A DNA stretch of 64,000 nt from Streptomyces sp. RFCAC02 (lineage in GTDB: Bacteria > Actinomycetota > Actinomycetes > Streptomycetales > Streptomycetaceae): the NCBI RefSeq assembly GCF_004193175.1, contig NZ_SAUH01000001.1:781001-845000 (forward strand). The letters are read 5' to 3'. A program made the translations under genes and the position numbers. Below are positions 18,458-26,872 of the stretch, in pieces. The stretch's first letter is position 1. Every line of letters starts with the position of its first letter. The notes under the pieces are model-generated. The model was not told the origin of the DNA. It made no database searches and saw only the letters and a program-made list of their open reading frames with translations.

Positions 18458-19657
18458 TCAGCAGTCGCAGCCGCAGTTGCAGTCGCAGCAGCCGCCGTCG
18501 CCACCGCCACCGTCACCGCTGCTGCAGCACTGGCAGCAGTTGCAGCCGCAGTCGCAGCAGTCCCCGTAGTGGCAGCAGCCGTGCCGCTGCTTGCCGGTCC
18601 ACGGGTCGGCGTAGTCCTCGCGGCAGCAGATCTGGCAGGTGCACAGCATCGTGGCCCACACGGCGCAGCCGGCGATGAGGCCCCGCTTCTTGTTCTTGTC
18701 CTTGCGGTCGGGCAGCCATGCGGGATCGGGCAGCAGGTCGGGGTCGATGTCGGGGCCGGGGCCGAGGTGGGCGGGCTCCCCGCCGTGTCCGTGGCGGTGC
18801 CCGCCCTCGCCGAACACCCGCCCGACGGACCGTTCCACCTCGTGCACGAGGAGCCGGTGCACGAGCCTGCCGTCGGTGAACTCCGTGTCCTTCAGCGCCA
18901 GCCGGATGCCGGTGACGGCCTCGCCGCACAGCCGCCGCACCTCGGGCAGCGGGGTGCCGGTGGCGTCGATCGGGTTCCAGGCGCCGGTGCGCCGGTCCTC
19001 GCGCAGGTCCTCGACCGCGTCGAGGAGGTGCGCGAGCCGGCCGAAGAGGCGGCCGGCCTCGGTCAGGTGCGCGGCGTTGCCCGGCCGTCCCGCCAGCTCG
19101 GCGGTGTGGGCGAACGCCGCGGCCGTCGCGGTCTCGACGGGCTCGGTGACCACCAGGAGGGGGGTCCCGGGGCCGGCGAGCCGTTCGATCCCGGGCTGCC
19201 GTGCGACCGCGTCGAGCAGCACGGCCGTGTCGAACCCCATGTCGGCGCCGGACCGCGTGCCCACCGTGTCCCACCCGGACGCCACCCGCCGCGCCGCGCC
19301 CGCGAGGACGGGCCGCGCCCACACGCCGTCGCGGTCGGCGACGTGGTCGCGCAGCTTCGCCGACGCCAGGACCAGCGAGACGACGGCGGCCAGCCGCGCG
19401 CCCCGGTCGGCCGCGACCGATGCGGTCCGCATGCCGCGCAGCGCGCAGGGACCCGCCGTGCGCCGTACCCGTGCCTCCTCGGGCGCCTGGGCGGCGTACA
19501 GGACGGATATCAGCAGGCCGTCGTAGTTGGTGGCGACGCGGGCCGCCTGCCCCCGTTCCTTCCGCAGCGCGAGACAGAGCCCGCACAGGTGCCCCATCCA
19601 CTCGGCGAACAGGCCGTCCGGCAGGTGGTGCCGGCAGGGCCGGACGATTCCGAACAC
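18458..19657 (-). CDS. DUF5685-type protein with Cys-rich C-terminal tail
   Basis: A 399-residue cytoplasmic protein of unknown function. The N-terminus has Cys at about 8, 25 and 28 (C-x16-CGLC). The middle is alpha-helical and Ala/Leu-rich. After a His/Gly stretch and a lysine patch, the last 75 or so residues hold about 21 Cys, mainly as CC and C-x-C pairs with Asp, Gly and Asn, as in metal-binding tails. GTG at 19657 has GGGGAG at good spacing; a GTG two codons earlier is less well placed. Metal storage or cluster binding is inference. Confidence 0.75.
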   Translation of the reverse strand: MFGIVRPCRHHLPDGLFAEWMGHLCGLCLALRKERGQAARVATNYDGLLISVLYAAQAPEEARVRRTAGPCALRGMRTASVAADRGARLAAVVSLVLASAKLRDHVADRDGVWARPVLAGAARRVASGWDTVGTRSGADMGFDTAVLLDAVARQPGIERLAGPGTPLLVVTEPVETATAAAFAHTAELAGRPGNAAHLTEAGRLFGRLAHLLDAVEDLREDRRTGAWNPIDATGTPLPEVRRLCGEAVTGIRLALKDTEFTDGRLVHRLLVHEVERSVGRVFGEGGHRHGHGGEPAHLGPGPDIDPDLLPDPAWLPDRKDKNKKRGLIAGCAVWATMLCTCQICCREDYADPWTGKQRHGCCHYGDCCDCGCNCCQCCSSGDGGGGDGGCCDCNCGCDC

Positions 19658-19678
19658 GATCACTCCCCGTCCCGGACA

Positions 19679-19719
19679 GCGCGGCAGCCCCCGGCCGGGA
19701 GGTCCGGGGGCTGCCGCGC
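19679..19719 (-). terminator. Terminator after the 19.7-kb protease gene
   Basis: Arms GCGCGGCAGCCCCCGG (19679-19694) and CCGGGGGCTGCCGCGC (19704-19719) form a perfect 16-bp stem with a 9-base loop, 27 bases past the protease stop. Confidence 0.8.
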
Positions 19720-19745
19720 CATCCGATGATCTGACTGCTTCTCGG

Positions 19746-20837
19746 CTACGGGATCGTAGCTCCCGTCGCCTCCAGGGCGTCCGTCACGGGGTAGAAGAAC
19801 GTCGTGCCGCCGGACGTGCAGTCGCCGCTGCCGCCGGACGTGAGGCCGACCGCGTCGCCGTCGGCGAACAGGGCGCCGCCGCTGTCGCCGGGTTCCGCGC
19901 ACACGGTCGTCTCGATGACGCCGTACACCGTGCCCTGCGGATAGCTGACGGAGACGTCGACCGCGGTCACCTCGCCGCCGTGCACACCGGTCGTGCTGCC
20001 GCTGCGCCGCACCGACTGGCCGACGACCGCCTCGGCGGCACCGGTGATCTCCTGCGCGGTGCCGTCGTACAGGTTCACCTCGCTCGGGTGCTCGGCCGAG
20101 GCGTCGGCGTACTCGACGAGCGCGTAGTCGGACTCGGGGAACTCGCCCCGCGTCATGGTGCCGACCCCCTCGCCGCCCGCCGTGTCGGACCAGGTGCTGC
20201 CGACGCTGCCGCAGTGCCCGGCGGTGAGGAACGCGGGGGTGTCGCCCACGGACACGTTGAAGCCGAGCGAGCAGCGTGAGCCCGAGCTGTGGATGGCGTC
20301 GCCGCCCGCGAGGTACGGGCGGAACTCGCCCTCGACGGAGTCGAGGGTCGCGGCGTCGCCGAGTTCCGCGACGGCGGTGCGCAGGTCGGTGAGGGCCGCG
20401 CCGCGCACGGTGGCGTCCGTCGTGACGCGGACGGCGTTGGCCACCGGGTCGACGGCCCAGGCGGTGCCGGGGACGGCGAGGGCGTCGACCGCCGCCCTGA
20501 CCTCGCCGAGTTCGGTCAGGCTGTGCTGTACGAGCCGGGCGTCGGCGCCCGCCTCGCGGACGGTGGTGAGCGCGGCCTCGTCCACGACCGTGACGACGAG
20601 GGTGCCGGAGTCGGCGTCGTAGTAGGTGCCGCCGGTGGTGTCGGGGCCGAGGCGGGTGGAGAGCGAGGCGGCCAGGGTGCCGGCCTCGGTGGACGACATG
20701 ACCCGGGGAGCGGCGGCCGGTGCCGTCACCGGGTCGGCGGTCGCCTCCTGGACGGCCAGGGGGCCGGCGAGGAGCGCGGCGGCGGCGGTCGCCGCTGCCG
20801 CGGACCGCCGCCGGTGGGACGTACGTCGGTGTGTCAC
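19746..20837 (-). CDS. Secreted S1 serine protease with propeptide (streptogrisin family)
   Basis: A 363-residue pre-pro-protease. A twin-Arg/Lys-rich n-region and Ala-rich core give a signal peptide cleaved near ATA-DP. An alpha-lytic-type prosegment follows (LVVTVVDEAALTTVREAGAD). The mature domain has all catalytic residues: His in FLTAGHCGS, Asp in ESDYALVEY and Ser in [10 protein letters not shown], plus paired Cys. Length and layout fit streptogrisins. GTG at 20837 has AGGAGG eight bases upstream. A second related protease gene lies just upstream on the same strand, but each has its own terminator. Confidence 0.92.
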   Translation of the reverse strand: MTHRRTSHRRRSAAAATAAAALLAGPLAVQEATADPVTAPAAAPRVMSSTEAGTLAASLSTRLGPDTTGGTYYDADSGTLVVTVVDEAALTTVREAGADARLVQHSLTELGEVRAAVDALAVPGTAWAVDPVANAVRVTTDATVRGAALTDLRTAVAELGDAATLDSVEGEFRPYLAGGDAIHSSGSRCSLGFNVSVGDTPAFLTAGHCGSVGSTWSDTAGGEGVGTMTRGEFPESDYALVEYADASAEHPSEVNLYDGTAQEITGAAEAVVGQSVRRSGSTTGVHGGEVTAVDVSVSYPQGTVYGVIETTVCAEPGDSGGALFADGDAVGLTSGGSGDCTSGGTTFFYPVTDALEATGATIP

Positions 20838-21247
20838 GCTCGTTTCCTCCTGTGGGGGATGGAGCCTGCGCTCCGGAGAGAGCACGAACCCGGCCAGTCC
20901 ATCGGTGGGCCGGTCACGTTCATGCCAAGCGGTACCGGCGAGTATCCGAGGTGGCCCGGGACCGCACAAGACCGAGAACTTGCCCCGGACATATGAACAC
21001 ACCGGTAAACGTAATGCGCGTAAACCATCCGGAACACTCCGGCCTTTCCCGCGCGGGGCGGACAGGGGAACACCCGGGCGGCCGGCGGCCCACCCGCCCG
21101 CCGGCTCCGGCGGACACCGTTCCAACTGGTCTGGACCTGTCTGGAAATCACCGTTCGCTCCACCGTTTTCACCCACCTCCCCGCCAGGGCGAACGCATGT
21201 CCGGTGGCCCGTGTCACACACAGGCACCCCACCCGCCCCGCACAGCA
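20838..21247. other. Non-coding region between the two protease genes
   Basis: About 410 bases that must contain the promoter of the 19.7-kb protease gene. The stretch 20990-21040 is unusually A+T-rich for this genome (AACACACCGGTAAACGTAAT), a likely promoter area. I see no gene or strong repeat. Confidence 0.4.
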
Positions 21248-21279
21248 CTCCGCCCCGCCGGCGGACCGGCGGGGCGGAG
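21248..21279 (-). terminator. Terminator after the 21.3-kb protease gene
   Basis: Arms CTCCGCCCCGCCGG (21248-21261) and CCGGCGGGGCGGAG (21266-21279) form a perfect 14-bp stem with the 4-base loop CGGA, 38 bases past the protease stop. Confidence 0.8.
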
Positions 21280-21316
21280 CGGACGGGGCGCGGCGGCCCC
21301 GGCTGGGGACGGACCG

Positions 21317-22230
21317 TCAGAGGATGGTCGCCCCATAGGCGTTCAGGGCCTCGACGACGGGCTGGAAGAACGTCGTGCCGCCCGAGGTGCAGTTGCCGCT
21401 GCCGCCCGAGGTGAGCCCGATCGCCGTGTTCCCCGAGAAGAGCGCACCGCCGCTGTCACCCGGCTCGGCGCACACGTTGGTGCGGATCAGACCGGAGACG
21501 ATGTCGCCGTTGCCGTAGTTCACCGTGTAGTTGAGCCCGGTGACCGAACCGCTGTGCAGCCCCGTGGTGCTGCCGCTGCGCTCCACCCGCAGGCCGACGG
21601 TCGCGTTCGCGGCGCCGGTGATGTCACGGGAGGTGCCGTTGTACAGGTTGACCGTGCCCGGGTGCGGGACGGAGCTGTTCGCGTACCGCACGAGGCCGTA
21701 GTCGTTGCCCGGGAAGCTGCTGTGGGCGGTCGGCCCCACGTACTCGGTGAGCGAGGAGTTCGTGTACCAGTTCGGGTACCCCTCGGTGCAGTGACCAGCG
21801 GTCAGGAAGTAGTACGCCCCGGAGATCTGGACGTTGAAGCCGACGGAGCAGCGCCACCCGGCGTCGGCGTAGATGGCGTCACCACCGGCCAGGTACTGCT
21901 CGAAGCTGCCTTCGACGCGCTCCACGGTGATCGCGCCGGACAGCGAGCCGGCGCCGCCGCGGATGCGGTCGATGTCGGCGTCCGAGACGGTCTCGTCGGC
22001 CGTCACGACGACCTGGCCCGTGGCCTTGTCCACGGTCCACGCGGTGCCGGAGACATCGGCGGCGAGCACCGCGTCACTGGCGGTCCTGAGCTGCGCGGTG
22101 GTGTAGTCGGCCGCGGGTTCGGCCGACGCGCTGTTCGGCAGGGCGAACGCGACGGCGGCCAGCAGGCCGGAGGCGGCGGCGAGGAGCCGGAGCCGGCGGG
22201 ACGTGCGGGGTGGGGGTCGGTGCGCTTCAT
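21317..22230 (-). pseudogene. Secreted S1 serine protease, start region frameshifted
   Basis: The body encodes a streptogrisin-type protease with short prosegment and intact triad: [19 protein letters not shown] and PGDSGGALF. The well-placed ATG at 22230 (GGAGGA ten bases upstream) is out of frame with it. One extra C in the runs of 5 and 4 C at 22207-22216 would give [17 protein letters not shown] followed by a clean hydrophobic core and NSASA cleavage site. In-frame starts exist only at 22333-22372, which would put about 60 residues before the signal peptide. The gene is therefore either broken by a one-base deletion or affected by a homopolymer sequence error; I favour the error. Confidence 0.75.
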
Positions 22231-22636
22231 TCCCACTTGTTCCTCCAGTCGGAGAATCCGGAGCCCACGGCTGGTGGGCTGAGGCGGCGTGGTCAGGAGC
22301 GTGTCCGTGGCGGGGGCCGCGGTTCCCCCACATGGCCATGACCCTGACAAGCGCTGCTCCGAGTCTCCCCACCGGCGGACATGGCGGAAAGAACGCCTTC
22401 AGGACACCGCCCGCCCGGCATCACCCGTTCGGCCGCGCGCGGGCAACTTACTGTGCGTCAGCACTCCGCTACCACATCGCCGCTGATGAACGGCCACATC
22501 GAATGCACCAGAACCGTCACGAATCCGCGAACCGATGGGCATTCCCTTGGCGCTTCATCCGCATGATGGACGACCATAGGGGGGATGCGGTCAGGTACCA
22601 GCCGCATCACAAGTGAGTGAGAGAGAGGAGGCATCC
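22231..22636. other. Intergenic region upstream of protease and sflA
   Basis: About 400 bases between the divergent protease and sflA genes. It must hold both promoters. I see no gene, tRNA or convincing operator; the sflA-proximal part contains a GGGGGG run near 22580. Confidence 0.4.
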
Positions 22637-23080
22637 ATGGGATCGGTTCGAAAGGCGAGCGCCTGGCTCGGTCTCGTCGAGGACCGCGAGATGCGCTACT
22701 ACGACGACGAGTACGCGGAAGGCCCCGAGCCGGGCGACAGCGCGGGACCGTGGGCCACCGACCCGAGGGTGCGGGTGGCCGCCGAGGTCGCGCAGGACCA
22801 GGGCGGCCGTATCGCCATGGTCACGCCGGACGGCTTCCGGGACGCGCGGCGCATCGGTGAGCTGTTCCGCGACGGCATCCCCGTCGTCGTGAACCTCACG
22901 GTCCTCGACTCGGGCGACGCCAAGCGCGTCGTGGACTTCGCCGCCGGCCTGATCTTCGGCCTGCGCGGGACCATCGACCGGGTGGCCAACCGTGTGTTCC
23001 TCCTCACGCCCGCCGACTACCAGGTCGTGACCGCCCACCACGACCGCACGGCCGACGGCGGCTTCTTCAACCAGAGCTGA
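22637..23080 (+). CDS. sflA: SepF-like cell division protein SflA
   Basis: A 147-residue SepF homologue. After a short [19 protein letters not shown]-terminus comes the SepF core: [29 protein letters not shown], then [16 protein letters not shown] and [12 protein letters not shown]. SepF anchors FtsZ to the membrane. Streptomyces has SepF plus two shorter homologues, SflA and SflB, tied to aerial hyphal growth; the length and neighbourhood (between dnaE2/asd and der) fit SflA. GAGGAGG lies seven bases before the ATG at 22637. Confidence 0.82.
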   Translation: MGSVRKASAWLGLVEDREMRYYDDEYAEGPEPGDSAGPWATDPRVRVAAEVAQDQGGRIAMVTPDGFRDARRIGELFRDGIPVVVNLTVLDSGDAKRVVDFAAGLIFGLRGTIDRVANRVFLLTPADYQVVTAHHDRTADGGFFNQS

Positions 23081-23157
23081 CGCGTTCCGCGGCCGCCGGG
23101 ATCCGCTCCCCGGCCGCCGGTCCGTCCGCGCCGCCGACCACCCGGCCGCGGAACGCG
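23081..23157. terminator. Long inverted repeat between sflA and the DHA2 gene
   Basis: CGCGTTCCGCGGCCG (23081-23095) and CGGCCGCGGAACGCG (23143-23157) are perfect 15-base inverted arms around a 47-base loop. The left arm starts at the base after the sflA stop. It likely ends transcription of sflA. Confidence 0.6.
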
Positions 23158-23241
23158 CCGAGGCGGCGGGCCTTCCGCCCGCGCGCCTCCCGGGGCACCC
23201 CGGCCGACGGACCGTGCCCCCTCCCCGCGCCACCGCCCGCG

Positions 23242-24852
23242 TCAGGCCCCCGCGCTCCCGCCCGGCGGGACCCGCGTGCCGGCCACCTCATGCCCGGCCC
23301 CGCCCTCCCCGCCGCGCACGGGACCGCGCGGCAGCCGGCGGGCCGCGACCGCGCCGAGGACGAGCAGCGCGGCACTGACCAGCAGCGTCACCGTCATGGC
23401 GTGCACATACGCGTCCCGCGCCGTCCGCCGCAGCGCCTCCCCGGCGCCGCCCCCGACACGCTCGGCCACGGTGTACGCCTCCCCCAGCGAGTGGCCGGCC
23501 GCCGCGCGGTCCTCGGGCGGCACCCCCGTGAACCGGTGGACGCCCGGCGCGTAGAGCGCGTTCATGACGCTGCCGAGCACCGCCGTCCCGAGCCCCGCGC
23601 CGAACTGGTACGCCGTCTCCCCCATCGCGGCCGCCCCGCCGGCCCGCCCCTCGGGGACATCGCTCAGCATCGACTCGTACGACGCGAACAGCACCGTCTC
23701 CAGGCCGAACCCCAGCGCGACGAACCCGGCCGCCATCAGCACCGGCCTGTCGTGGCCGTGCAGCCCCGTCAGCGCGAGGACGGCGGCCGCCGTGAGCACG
23801 AACCCGGCCGTCACCATGCGGCGCGGCCCGAGCCGGGCCAGCACGCGTGCCCCGGCCAGTCCCGCCGCGACGGCGGCCGCGCTCAGCGGCAGCAGCCGCA
23901 GCCCCGTCTCCAGCGGGCTCAGGTCGAGGACGAGCTGCAGGTACTGGGCGGCGACCAGCGCGAGGCCCACGAGCGCGAGCACCGTCAGCACGATGCAGGC
24001 CAGCGCGGTGCCGAACGCGGGCCGCAGGCACGCCGTCAGATCGATCAGCGGCTCCGCCAGCCGGCACTGCCGCCGGGCGAAGAGCCACAGCAGCAGCACG
24101 CCGCCCCCGGCCGCGAGCACGGTCCCGGGCGTCATGAGGTGCCCGCCGCCCACCCGTTTCACGGCGAGGATCACCCCGAACAGGCCGGCCGCCGCGAGGA
24201 CCGCGCCGCCCACGTCCCACGGCCCCGAACCGTCCCCCCTGGACTCGGGCAGCAGCAGCCGCCCGGCGGGCAGGCACACGGCCATCAGCGGCAGGTTGGC
24301 GAGGAAGACCGACCCCCACCAGAAGTGTTCGAGCAGGAGCCCGCCGGCCAGCGGGCCGATCGCCGCGCCGACGGCGGCGACGGCGCTCCACACCCCGATC
24401 GCGACCGCCCGCTCCCTGCGGTCGGGGAACACGTGCCGCAGCAGGGAGAGCGTGGCCGGCATGATCATGGCGCCGGCGGCGCCCAGGGCCGCGCGGGCGC
24501 CGATGAGGACCGCCGGCCCCGGCGCGTACGCGGCGACGGCCGAGGCGAGCGCGAAGCAGCCGTACCCGATCAGCAGGACGCGCCGGCGCCCGGCCCGGTC
24601 GCCGAGCGTGCCGAACAGGACGAGCAGCGAGGCACAGACCAGCGGGTACGCGTCGACGATCCACAGCAGTTCGGCGGCGCCGGGACGCAGGTCCTCGCTG
24701 ACCGCGGGGACGGCGACATGGAGCACGGTCGCGTCGATCGCGACCACCAGCAGGCTCACGCAGAGCACGACGAGGACGACCCAGCGGTTGCGTGGTCCGG
24801 CGGGAGCGGGGGTTCCGGCGGTCGGGGTGCCGGGCGGGACGGCCCCGGGCAT
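23242..24852 (-). CDS. MFS multidrug exporter, DHA2 (EmrB/QacA) family
   Basis: A 536-residue membrane protein with about 14 hydrophobic segments. TM1 includes VAIDATVLHVAVPAV, the DHA2 motif D1 region. GTLGDRAGRRRVLLIG is motif A, and GAAIGPLAGGLLLEHFWW is the antiporter motif C. These predict proton-driven export of drugs or a secondary metabolite. ATG at 24852 follows AGGAGG. No regulator gene is adjacent; an 11-base palindrome GTCTGACAGAC at 25055-25065 lies about 200 bases upstream. Confidence 0.9.
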   Translation of the reverse strand: MPGAVPPGTPTAGTPAPAGPRNRWVVLVVLCVSLLVVAIDATVLHVAVPAVSEDLRPGAAELLWIVDAYPLVCASLLVLFGTLGDRAGRRRVLLIGYGCFALASAVAAYAPGPAVLIGARAALGAAGAMIMPATLSLLRHVFPDRRERAVAIGVWSAVAAVGAAIGPLAGGLLLEHFWWGSVFLANLPLMAVCLPAGRLLLPESRGDGSGPWDVGGAVLAAAGLFGVILAVKRVGGGHLMTPGTVLAAGGGVLLLWLFARRQCRLAEPLIDLTACLRPAFGTALACIVLTVLALVGLALVAAQYLQLVLDLSPLETGLRLLPLSAAAVAAGLAGARVLARLGPRRMVTAGFVLTAAAVLALTGLHGHDRPVLMAAGFVALGFGLETVLFASYESMLSDVPEGRAGGAAAMGETAYQFGAGLGTAVLGSVMNALYAPGVHRFTGVPPEDRAAAGHSLGEAYTVAERVGGGAGEALRRTARDAYVHAMTVTLLVSAALLVLGAVAARRLPRGPVRGGEGGAGHEVAGTRVPPGGSAGA

Positions 24853-25295
24853 CGTCGCACCTCCTGCCCGGTCGGGCTGCGCACGGCGGTGGTCCCCCGC
24901 CGCCGCGGGGGACTTCCGGCGGTGCGCTGGCGCCGGACGCGGTGACGGGAGCGGGCGGGGATCTGCCCGGTGGCGGATTCGACCTTCGAACGCCCGGCCG
25001 ATCCTGCGCCGGCGCCCGGACGGACGGCCGCGACCCGCTCACGTTCGAACAGTGGTCTGACAGACTACGGCAGCCCGGCGGCGCCCCCGCGGGGCGGTGT
25101 TCACCTGCCGGCCGCTCCCCGGGAATTCTCCCCGCGGGCGGCCGCGATTCCACCGGACGGCAATTCCGGGACCGCGTACATTCCGTGAAGCACACCCCGA
25201 CCGGGCGAGTGAATTGAACCGCCATACATCACATCGCCATTACGAAGACGGGGCCGCGAGGGAGCCCTGCTATCACGGGCTGTAATCTTGAAAAA
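24853..25295. other. Divergent intergenic region, DHA2 exporter and PAP2
   Basis: About 440 bases with the promoters of both flanking genes. GTCTGACAGAC at 25055-25065 is a perfect odd-centred palindrome and could be an operator. No gene seen. Confidence 0.4.
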
Positions 25296-26255
25296 GTGCG
25301 TACCGACCGACTCCTCGCCCGCCTCGAACAGGAGCCTCAGCCACCCGACGTGCCGGCTCCTGTGATGAGCCGTGTGCGCGTCGGACTGCTGGGCGCGACC
25401 CTGGCGTTCTACGCGGCCGTCGTGGCGGCGGTCCTGAGCACCTCCTGGCTCGTCCGGCTGGACTGGCAGGTGATGCTGTTCCGGCCGTACAAGCAGTGGC
25501 CGGAGCTGCACGCGTTCCTCGACTACTTCGTCGTCCTCGGGCAGCGCGGCCCGACCGCCGCGCTGGTGGCGGCCTGGCTCGGCTGGCGCTCCTGGCGCCA
25601 GCGCACACCCCGCCCGCTGCTGGTGATGTGCTGCTCCCTGCTCCTGCTGAACCTCACGGTCGGCGCCGCGAAGATCGGGATGGGGCGCGAAGGCCCGCAC
25701 TACGCCACCGTCATGGGCTCGAACGAGATGTGGCTCACCGGCGACATATTTCCCTCGGGCCACACCGCGAACGCCGTCGTGACCTGGGGCATCCTCGCCT
25801 ACCTCGCCACCACGCACCGCGCCCGCCGCGCCCTGTCGGTCATCGCGTCCGTGTGCGCCCTGGGCGTGGGCGCCACCACCGTCTACCTCGGCACCCACTG
25901 GGTGAGCGACGTACTGCTCGGCTGGGCCGCGGGGCTGCTGATCCTGCTCGCCCTGCCGTGGTGCGAGCCGCTCATCACCCGCGTGGAGACGGTGCTGCTG
26001 ACGCTGTGGGACCGCGTCCTCGGCGCCCCCGGCAGGCCGCGCCCCGCCGCCGGCCGCACCGGGCCGGTGACCCAGCCGGTACCGGTCCCGCAGGCCGACC
26101 TCGCGCCGCGCCCGGTCACCGCGAGCGCGACCGCGCTCGCGGAGGACGACCCGGTGCCAGCGCGCGCCGCCAAGGTCAGGACGCACGCCCCCGCCGGCCG
26201 TCCGCACCAGCCGGGGCGCCCCGAGCGACCCGTGCGCCCCGTGGGCAGCCGCTGA
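25296..26255 (+). CDS. PAP2-family membrane phosphatase
   Basis: A 319-residue integral membrane phosphatase. The three PAP2 motifs are present: KIGMGREGP (variant of K-x6-RP), FPSGHTANA with the central His, and YLGTHWVSDVLLGW with the catalytic His. Five to six membrane segments surround them, and a 90-residue Pro/Arg-rich cytoplasmic tail follows. The family removes phosphate from lipid phosphates such as phosphatidate or polyprenyl diphosphate. The GTG at 25296 has almost no ribosome site (TTGAAAAA precedes it), so a leaderless or nearly leaderless mRNA is possible. Confidence 0.87.
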   Translation: MRTDRLLARLEQEPQPPDVPAPVMSRVRVGLLGATLAFYAAVVAAVLSTSWLVRLDWQVMLFRPYKQWPELHAFLDYFVVLGQRGPTAALVAAWLGWRSWRQRTPRPLLVMCCSLLLLNLTVGAAKIGMGREGPHYATVMGSNEMWLTGDIFPSGHTANAVVTWGILAYLATTHRARRALSVIASVCALGVGATTVYLGTHWVSDVLLGWAAGLLILLALPWCEPLITRVETVLLTLWDRVLGAPGRPRPAAGRTGPVTQPVPVPQADLAPRPVTASATALAEDDPVPARAAKVRTHAPAGRPHQPGRPERPVRPVGSR

Positions 26256-26258
26256 GCG

Positions 26259-26473
26259 TCAGCCCTGCCAGCAGCGGACCACCTCGCCGTCCCGGACGGC
26301 GAGGTTCAGCCTGCCCGGCATGAACTCCATGGTGACCACCGCGTCGGGCGCGAGGCACCGCACCCGGGACCAGCCGCGCTCGCGGGCGCGCCGTTCGGCG
26401 GTGTCGGCGGGCAGGCCGAGGTAGGAGTCGGGGTCGTCCCGGGGGTCCTGGGAGGCTGCGGGAGAGGTGCCAT
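26259..26473 (-). pseudogene. I78-family peptidase inhibitor, one-base frameshift near start
   Basis: Reading minus from about 26450, the frame gives DPDSYLGLPADTAERRARE, GWSRVRC, APDAVVTMEFMPGRLN and a final VVRCWQG. This is the I78 serine-protease-inhibitor pattern (PG..VTMDY..DRLN). The only sensible start, ATG at 26473 (MAPLPQPP), is in another frame; one added base near 26452 would join them. No in-frame ATG, GTG or TTG exists upstream before a stop. Either the gene is broken or the C-rich run was mis-sequenced. An inhibitor would suit a genome with secreted serine proteases. It converges on the PAP2 gene. Confidence 0.6.
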
Positions 26474-26872
26474 GCGGCCACGGTACGGCCGGCGCGGGAC
26501 CACCGTGAAGTCCCGTCCGGGCCGGGGAACTGTCACGCTTCTGTCACAGCGGAGGGCCGCGCCACCCGTTCGGCCGAACGTGAGCATTCTGTGACGACGC
26601 GCCCTTCCCGCATTCCCGCCGGCGCCCGGCGGACGGAATTCCCGGCCGTTTTTCCCGGCCCCCGGGAAGGCTTTTCCCCGCGGAATCGGAACACCGCCGA
26701 TTCACCTGCCAGGTGAACGCCGGTGAACGACCGGACATTGCTCCGGGCCGCTCCCCGGGCGCCCCCGCCGCCTGTCACCCCGGCACGGCGCGCGGGATTG
26801 GCCGCCCGGCGGGCGTGACCCGAACGGCGCCTTGGGCGTTGTGCACGGGGCCACCGCGCCCCCCGCGGCCCG
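26474..26872. other. Non-coding region upstream of the 26.9-kb gene
   Basis: About 400 bases without a gene. It includes a lower-G+C stretch near 26640-26690 with runs of T, and the palindrome listed at 26701. Confidence 0.4.
26701..26717. promoter_or_regulatory. Perfect palindrome, possible operator
   Basis: TTCACCTGCCAGGTGAA has 8-base perfect arms and a 1-base centre. A further GGTGAAC half-site follows at 26722-26728. It lies 156 bases before the gene at 26873 and about 230 bases before the I78 gene on the other strand. The protein that binds it is unknown. Confidence 0.5.

Noticed and set aside
18458..18680. Cys-rich tail as a ribosomally made peptide precursor
   Set aside because: It is the C-terminus of a 399-residue protein with no modification enzyme or protease-site context nearby.
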